A stretch of DNA of 33,694 nt from the NCBI GenBank assembly GCA_025964675.1, contig JAOPYI010000284.1, positions 1-33,694 of the forward strand. Reading direction: 5' to 3'. Below the pieces are notes generated by a model that ran no database searches, had not been told where the DNA came from, and worked only from the letters and a program-made list of their open reading frames with translations. Source of the stretch: Sphaerisporangium sp. (GTDB lineage Bacteria; Actinomycetota; Actinomycetes; Streptosporangiales; Streptosporangiaceae). The translations under genes and the position numbers were made by a program. Positions 30,453 through 33,694 of the stretch are shown one piece after another. Every line of letters starts with the position of its first letter. Within the stretch, counting starts at the first letter, position 1.

Positions 30453-30469
30453 TTTGCTATTAAAGCAAA
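30453..30469. promoter_or_regulatory. AT-rich MarR operator
   Basis: TTTGCT-ATTAA-AGCAAA (30453-30469) is a perfect 6-bp dyad with a 5-base spacer in a strongly AT-rich gap between the MarR gene and the Ddn-hemerythrin gene. The format fits a 17-bp MarR site overlapping both promoters. Confidence 0.65.
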
Positions 30470-30495
30470 TATTTCTCTCTGGAGGCCATCGTCCC

Positions 30496-31374
30496 ATGTC
30501 AGACTGGAACCAGAAGATCATTGAGGAGTTCCGGGCCAACGGCGGCAAGGTCGGCGGCATGTTCAAGGAAGCATCTCTGGTGCTCCTCACCACCACCGGC
30601 GCCAAGACGGGGAACCTCCGCACCAACCCGGTCGTGTACGTGCGGGATGGCGATCGCATCCTGGTCTTCGGCTCCAACGCGGGGGCGCCCGCCCATCCGG
30701 CCTGGTACCACAACCTGCTGACCCATCCGGAGGTCACCGTCGAGATCGGCGACGGGCCCCGCCTTGAGACCTACACCGCGACCGCGCATCCGCTGCGCGG
30801 TGAGGAACGCGACCGCCTCTACGCCCGCCAGGCCCAGCTCGACCCGGCCTTCACGGGATATCAGGCCCAGACTTCCCGCGTCATCCCGGTCGTCGCCCTG
30901 CACCGCAGGGACACGGCCCGGGCCCACGCCCTCGGTGACGAGCTGGTACGGATCCACGCCGATCTCCGCCACGAGATGGCCGCACTCCTGACCGAGGTCG
31001 AGAGCTTCCTGGCCGACCGCTCAGAAGCGGCACGTTCCGGAGCCCGGCTCCCCCCGCCCAGCCTCGGGGCGCAATTGAGCGAGCGCTGCCTGGCCTACTG
31101 CGACGCGGTCCACGCGCACCATTCCAACGAGTCGAGCCGAGGGTTCCCCCTGCTCGAAGAGCGGTTCCCCGAACTTGGCCCGGCGCTCGAACGACTGCGG
31201 CGGGAGCACGACGTGGTGGAGGCAATCCGGCACGACCTCCAGCGGACACTCACCGAGCTCGCCTCCGGGGACGCGGCCAAGGTTCGCACCGACCTCCGGC
31301 GCCTGGCGTCCGAGCTGGAGGCCCACTTCGACCACGAGGAACGGCATCTCGTCTCCGCGCTGAACGCCCTGTAG
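30496..31374 (+). CDS. Ddn-type F420-dependent reductase fused to a hemerythrin domain
   Basis: Fusion protein of 292 residues. Residues about 1-137 match the Ddn/nitroreductase-quinone-reductase family using deazaflavin F420 (LVLLTTTGAKTGNLRTNPVV, FGSNAGAPAHPAWYHNLLTH, VTVEIGDG). Residues about 145-292 are a hemerythrin/HHE helical bundle with candidate di-iron ligands His154, His208/209, Glu212, His238, His277, Glu281 and His284 (HAHHSNESSRGFPLLEERF, RREHDVVEAI, EAHFDHEERHL). I choose ATG 30496 with GGAGG upstream; the open frame to 30436 crosses the operator. A redox or oxygen/NO-sensing role is inference. MarR control is likely. Confidence 0.88.
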   Translation: MSDWNQKIIEEFRANGGKVGGMFKEASLVLLTTTGAKTGNLRTNPVVYVRDGDRILVFGSNAGAPAHPAWYHNLLTHPEVTVEIGDGPRLETYTATAHPLRGEERDRLYARQAQLDPAFTGYQAQTSRVIPVVALHRRDTARAHALGDELVRIHADLRHEMAALLTEVESFLADRSEAARSGARLPPPSLGAQLSERCLAYCDAVHAHHSNESSRGFPLLEERFPELGPALERLRREHDVVEAIRHDLQRTLTELASGDAAKVRTDLRRLASELEAHFDHEERHLVSALNAL

Positions 31375-31401
31375 GAGCACCGTCGACCTAATCGCCAGGC
31401 C

Positions 31402-31432
31402 TTGACCTCAACTTTAGTTGAGGTTGGAGACT
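31402..31432 (+). promoter_or_regulatory. MerR/SoxR-type promoter with 19-base spacer
   Basis: TTGACC (31402-31407) and GAGACT (31427-31432) are 19 bases apart, the over-long spacing used by MerR-family activators. Inside it lies the perfect dyad ACCTCAACTTTAGTTGAGGT (31405-31424), close to the SoxR box form CCTCAAG-N4-CTTGAGG. No MerR gene is in the window, so the regulator must act from elsewhere. Confidence 0.75.
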
Positions 31433-31475
31433 TGGCTCGACGGCGTGCGACAGACGCGTAGGGGAGAGTGGCGGC

Positions 31476-32447
31476 ATGCGGGTGGTACGGGTAGAGCGGT
31501 TCGGAGGGCCAGAGGTGCTGGTGACACGCGAGGTGCCGGATCCGGTTGCCGGACCGGGCCAGGTCGTGGTCGACGTGTCGGTCGCGGACACCATGTTCGT
31601 CGAGACGGCGATCCGCAGCGGCGTGGCGCGTCAGTGGTTCCCCGTGGAGCCGCCGTACGTTCCGGGCGGCGCGGTCGGCGGACGAGTGCTCAGCGTGGGT
31701 GAGGGCGTGGATTCCGGCTGGGCCGGCCGCCACGTCGTGGCGCACACAGGAGGAGGCGGCGGCTACGCCGAGCGGGCCGTGGTGCGCGCGGAAGCCCTGA
31801 TCCCCGTGCCGGAACGGCTGGACACGCGCCAGGCGGTGGCGCTGCTTCACGACGGCGTCACAGGCGTCGGCGTGTTCGACGGCGCCGAGGTCAAGCCGGG
31901 CGAGTGGGTGCTGGTCACGGCGGCGGCCGGGGGCATGGGCATCCTGCTCGTCCAGCTCGCGCACGCGGCGGGCGCACGGGTCGCCGCCGCCGCTCGCGGC
32001 GAGCGCAAGCTCGGCCTGGCCCGGGAACTGGGCGCGGACGTCGCGTTCGACTACACCGAGCCGGGTTGGGCCGAGCGAGTGCGAGAGGCGACCGGCGGCA
32101 CGGGACCCGATGTCGTGTTCGACGGCGCCGGTGGCGAGATCGGCCGGGGCGCGTACGAGATCACGGCACGCGGTGGCCGGTTCTCCGCGCACGGCGCGCC
32201 CAGCGGCGGCTTCAGCCCGATCGACCCGGAGGAGGCGGGGCGGGCCGGGGTCACCGTGCGTGGCATCCAGGACGTGCGGTACTCCCCCGCCGAGCAGAAA
32301 CGGCTGGCCGAGCGCGCGCTGGCGGAGGCCGCGTCGGGCCGGATCAGGCCGGTCATCGGCCAGACCTTCCCTCTGGACCGGGCCTCCGAAGCGCACGCCG
32401 CGATCGAGTCCCGCGAGGTCATCGGAAAGACCCTGCTGCTGGTGTGA
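31476..32447 (+). CDS. Zinc-independent quinone oxidoreductase (MDR family)
   Basis: NADPH-dependent MDR reductase of 323 residues, QOR branch, reducing quinones or enones. N-terminal RVERFGGPEVLVTREVPDP, the cofactor loop VTAAAGGMGILLVQLAHAAG (AAxGGxG) and GADVAFDYTEPGW are typical; zinc-ligand cysteines are absent. GGGGAGAG precedes the ATG. The SoxR-type promoter suggests induction by redox-active compounds, which fits quinone reduction. Its last 29 bases overlap the end of the convergent MFS gene. Confidence 0.92.
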   Translation: MRVVRVERFGGPEVLVTREVPDPVAGPGQVVVDVSVADTMFVETAIRSGVARQWFPVEPPYVPGGAVGGRVLSVGEGVDSGWAGRHVVAHTGGGGGYAERAVVRAEALIPVPERLDTRQAVALLHDGVTGVGVFDGAEVKPGEWVLVTAAAGGMGILLVQLAHAAGARVAAAARGERKLGLARELGADVAFDYTEPGWAERVREATGGTGPDVVFDGAGGEIGRGAYEITARGGRFSAHGAPSGGFSPIDPEEAGRAGVTVRGIQDVRYSPAEQKRLAERALAEAASGRIRPVIGQTFPLDRASEAHAAIESREVIGKTLLLV

Positions 32448-33694
32448 CCGGGTGGGTGGGGTGGCCTTCCGGGCGCAGGTGCCGTACGAGAGTGAGGGCA
32501 CCGAGGACGCCGCCCACTCCGGTCAGCGCGATGGCTAGGTGCGAGGGGACCATCTCGGCGAGCAGGCCCGCCAGCGCCGCTCCCATCCCCTGGGTCGTCA
32601 TCTGGCCCGAGGTCAACAGGCCGAACGCCTGGCCGCGTACATCCTCGGGCACCGCGTCGACGAACCTGCGCTGAAGGCCGAGGTTGTAGGCGAGGCAGAG
32701 CCCCGTCAGCACGGCGAGCGCCAGGCACCAGGCCAGTCCGGGCCGTGTGGCGAACCCGAGCATCGGCACCCCGACCGCCAGGGCGAGCGGGAAGGACAGG
32801 CGTTCGCGTAGCGCGGGGGCGGCGAACCTGCCGACGACGAAGTCTCCGGCCGCCATCCCCACCGCGAACGCCGCCAGGACGAGGCCTGCCTGCGACGGCG
32901 CCCCGCGCTGGCTGAGGTAGGGCACCACGACGGCCTCGGCGCCGGCCACGAACATCACCGGAACCCACGCCGCGAGCAGCAGCCCCCGAACGCGCCCGTC
33001 CGCGAGCAGCAGCCGGTTGACCCGCAGCGTCGCCCGCACGGGGTTCACCGGCACGCCTTGGACGGGCAGGGAGCCGGCCGCTCGCGCGGGGCGGTCGGGC
33101 AGGCCGAACCTGAGGACGAGCGCGCTGGTGGCGGACAGGGCCGCGGTGATCAGAAGCGCTCCCCCCGGTCCGGCGACCGTGAGGACGGCGCCGCCGGCCG
33201 CGAGGCCGCCGATCTGCGCGGCGGCCGAGGTGACCGTCAGGACGGACCGGCCGAGTACGAACGCGTCACCCGGCAGCAAATCGGGAAGCGTCGCGGTGCG
33301 CGCGGCGCCGAAGACCGGGCTCAGCGCCCCGGTGACCACGACGAGCAGCAGCATCGCCCAGATCGGCAGCCCCGCGAAGCCCAGCGCCAGGCAGACGGCG
33401 ACGCGGACCAGCTCGCCCACGATCATCAACCGCCGGGGTCGCACCCGGTCGGCGAGCGAGAGCAGGAAGATCCCGCCGATGACGTACGGCAGGAACCCGC
33501 TCATGTAGGCGAGCGCGGACAGCCCCGCCGAGCCGGTGCGCGCGTACACGAGCACGGAGAACGCGAGCATCTTCACGGTGTCGCCCGCCACCAGCAGCGT
33601 GAAGCTGCCGAAGAGCACGCGGAACTCCCGCACGGCGAACACCTCGCCGAACGTGGCCTGGCGCTTCCCCGGCTCCCCAGACGGTCCCGGTCGT
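32419..33694 (-). CDS. MFS transporter, 12 TM (5' end cut by window edge)
   Basis: Exporter of at least 407 residues of the macrolide-efflux/enterobactin-exporter-like MFS type: FGSFTLLVAGDTVKMLAFSV, YVIGGIFLLSLADRVRPRRL (motif A), FGAARTATLPDLLPGDAF and QGMGAALAGLLAEMVP. The frame continues rightward past a GTG at 33642 as KRQATFGEVFAVREFR, which is how such proteins usually begin, so the true start is probably beyond the window. It is convergent with the quinone reductase, with overlapping 3' ends. Confidence 0.88.
   Translation of the reverse strand, partial: RPGPSGEPGKRQATFGEVFAVREFRVLFGSFTLLVAGDTVKMLAFSVLVYARTGSAGLSALAYMSGFLPYVIGGIFLLSLADRVRPRRLMIVGELVRVAVCLALGFAGLPIWAMLLLVVVTGALSPVFGAARTATLPDLLPGDAFVLGRSVLTVTSAAAQIGGLAAGGAVLTVAGPGGALLITAALSATSALVLRFGLPDRPARAAGSLPVQGVPVNPVRATLRVNRLLLADGRVRGLLLAAWVPVMFVAGAEAVVVPYLSQRGAPSQAGLVLAAFAVGMAAGDFVVGRFAAPALRERLSFPLALAVGVPMLGFATRPGLAWCLALAVLTGLCLAYNLGLQRRFVDAVPEDVRGQAFGLLTSGQMTTQGMGAALAGLLAEMVPSHLAIALTGVGGVLGALTLVRHLRPEGHPTHPVTPAAGSFR

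Noticed and set aside
1-33694. A biosynthetic gene cluster, phage-defence island or mobile element.
   Set aside because: No polyketide/peptide synthase, restriction, nuclease, transposase or recombinase gene was seen; the exporters and regulators are ordinary stand-alone sets.

Overview
The window is GC-rich (roughly 70 percent by eye) with GTG and TTG starts. It carries families typical of filamentous actinomycetes: an XRE(DUF5753)/DUF397/ATP-binding trio, an F420-dependent Ddn-type reductase, a Ser/Thr kinase fused to WD40 repeats, an ECF42-type sigma factor with a DGPF partner, and a c-di-AMP riboswitch in front of a secreted cell-wall-type protein. I infer a Streptosporangiaceae-like actinomycete (Nonomuraea/Streptosporangium type). 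The family-level call is a guess. I see no insertion sequence, integrase, CRISPR array or large biosynthetic gene cluster.

Layout. 1-1.4 kb: a divergent SDR reductase (cut by the left edge) and TetR regulator. 1.5-4.7 kb: a DHA2 drug exporter divergent from a DGPF (YCII) protein/ECF42 sigma pair. 4.85-6.9 kb: a membrane Ser/Thr kinase with a seven-blade WD40 propeller. 7.0-9.6 kb: a MarR/DHA2-exporter/DUF5519 group. 9.76-10.8 kb: two small membrane proteins. 11.06-11.13 kb: tRNA-Lys(CTT). 11.2-12.8 kb: a secreted double-psi-barrel-like protein whose long leader holds a ydaO-type (c-di-AMP) riboswitch, then a terminator and an array of hairpins with identical loop motifs. 12.85-15.2 kb: OsmC, a small conserved protein, an NADP-dependent MDR oxidoreductase and a small holin-family membrane protein. 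15.2-17.8 kb: a LacI regulator divergent from an amidohydrolase/cysteine-dioxygenase-like pair, separated by two striking palindromes.

17.7-27.7 kb is the most coherent module. A leftward run (substrate-binding lipoprotein, two ABC permeases, ABC ATPase, benzaldehyde-dehydrogenase-like ALDH, CynX-type MFS, secreted glycerophosphodiesterase) diverges from a rightward run (two CoA-transferase subunits of 3-oxoadipate type, then a PcaR/PcaU-type IclR regulator). The divergent region has two 17-bp sites of the form TGTTCG-N5-CG(A/C)AC(A/G), the shape known for PcaU/PobR-type IclR operators. I infer one regulon for uptake and partial breakdown of an aromatic or dicarboxylic compound. No ring-cleavage enzyme or thiolase is in the window.

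27.7-33.7 kb: a 5'-truncated LacI remnant, the DUF397/XRE/anti-sigma-like ATPase trio, a 5'-truncated P-loop kinase remnant, a MarR regulator divergent from a Ddn-hemerythrin fusion with an AT-rich operator between them, a quinone oxidoreductase behind a SoxR/MerR-type promoter, and an MFS transporter that runs off the right edge.
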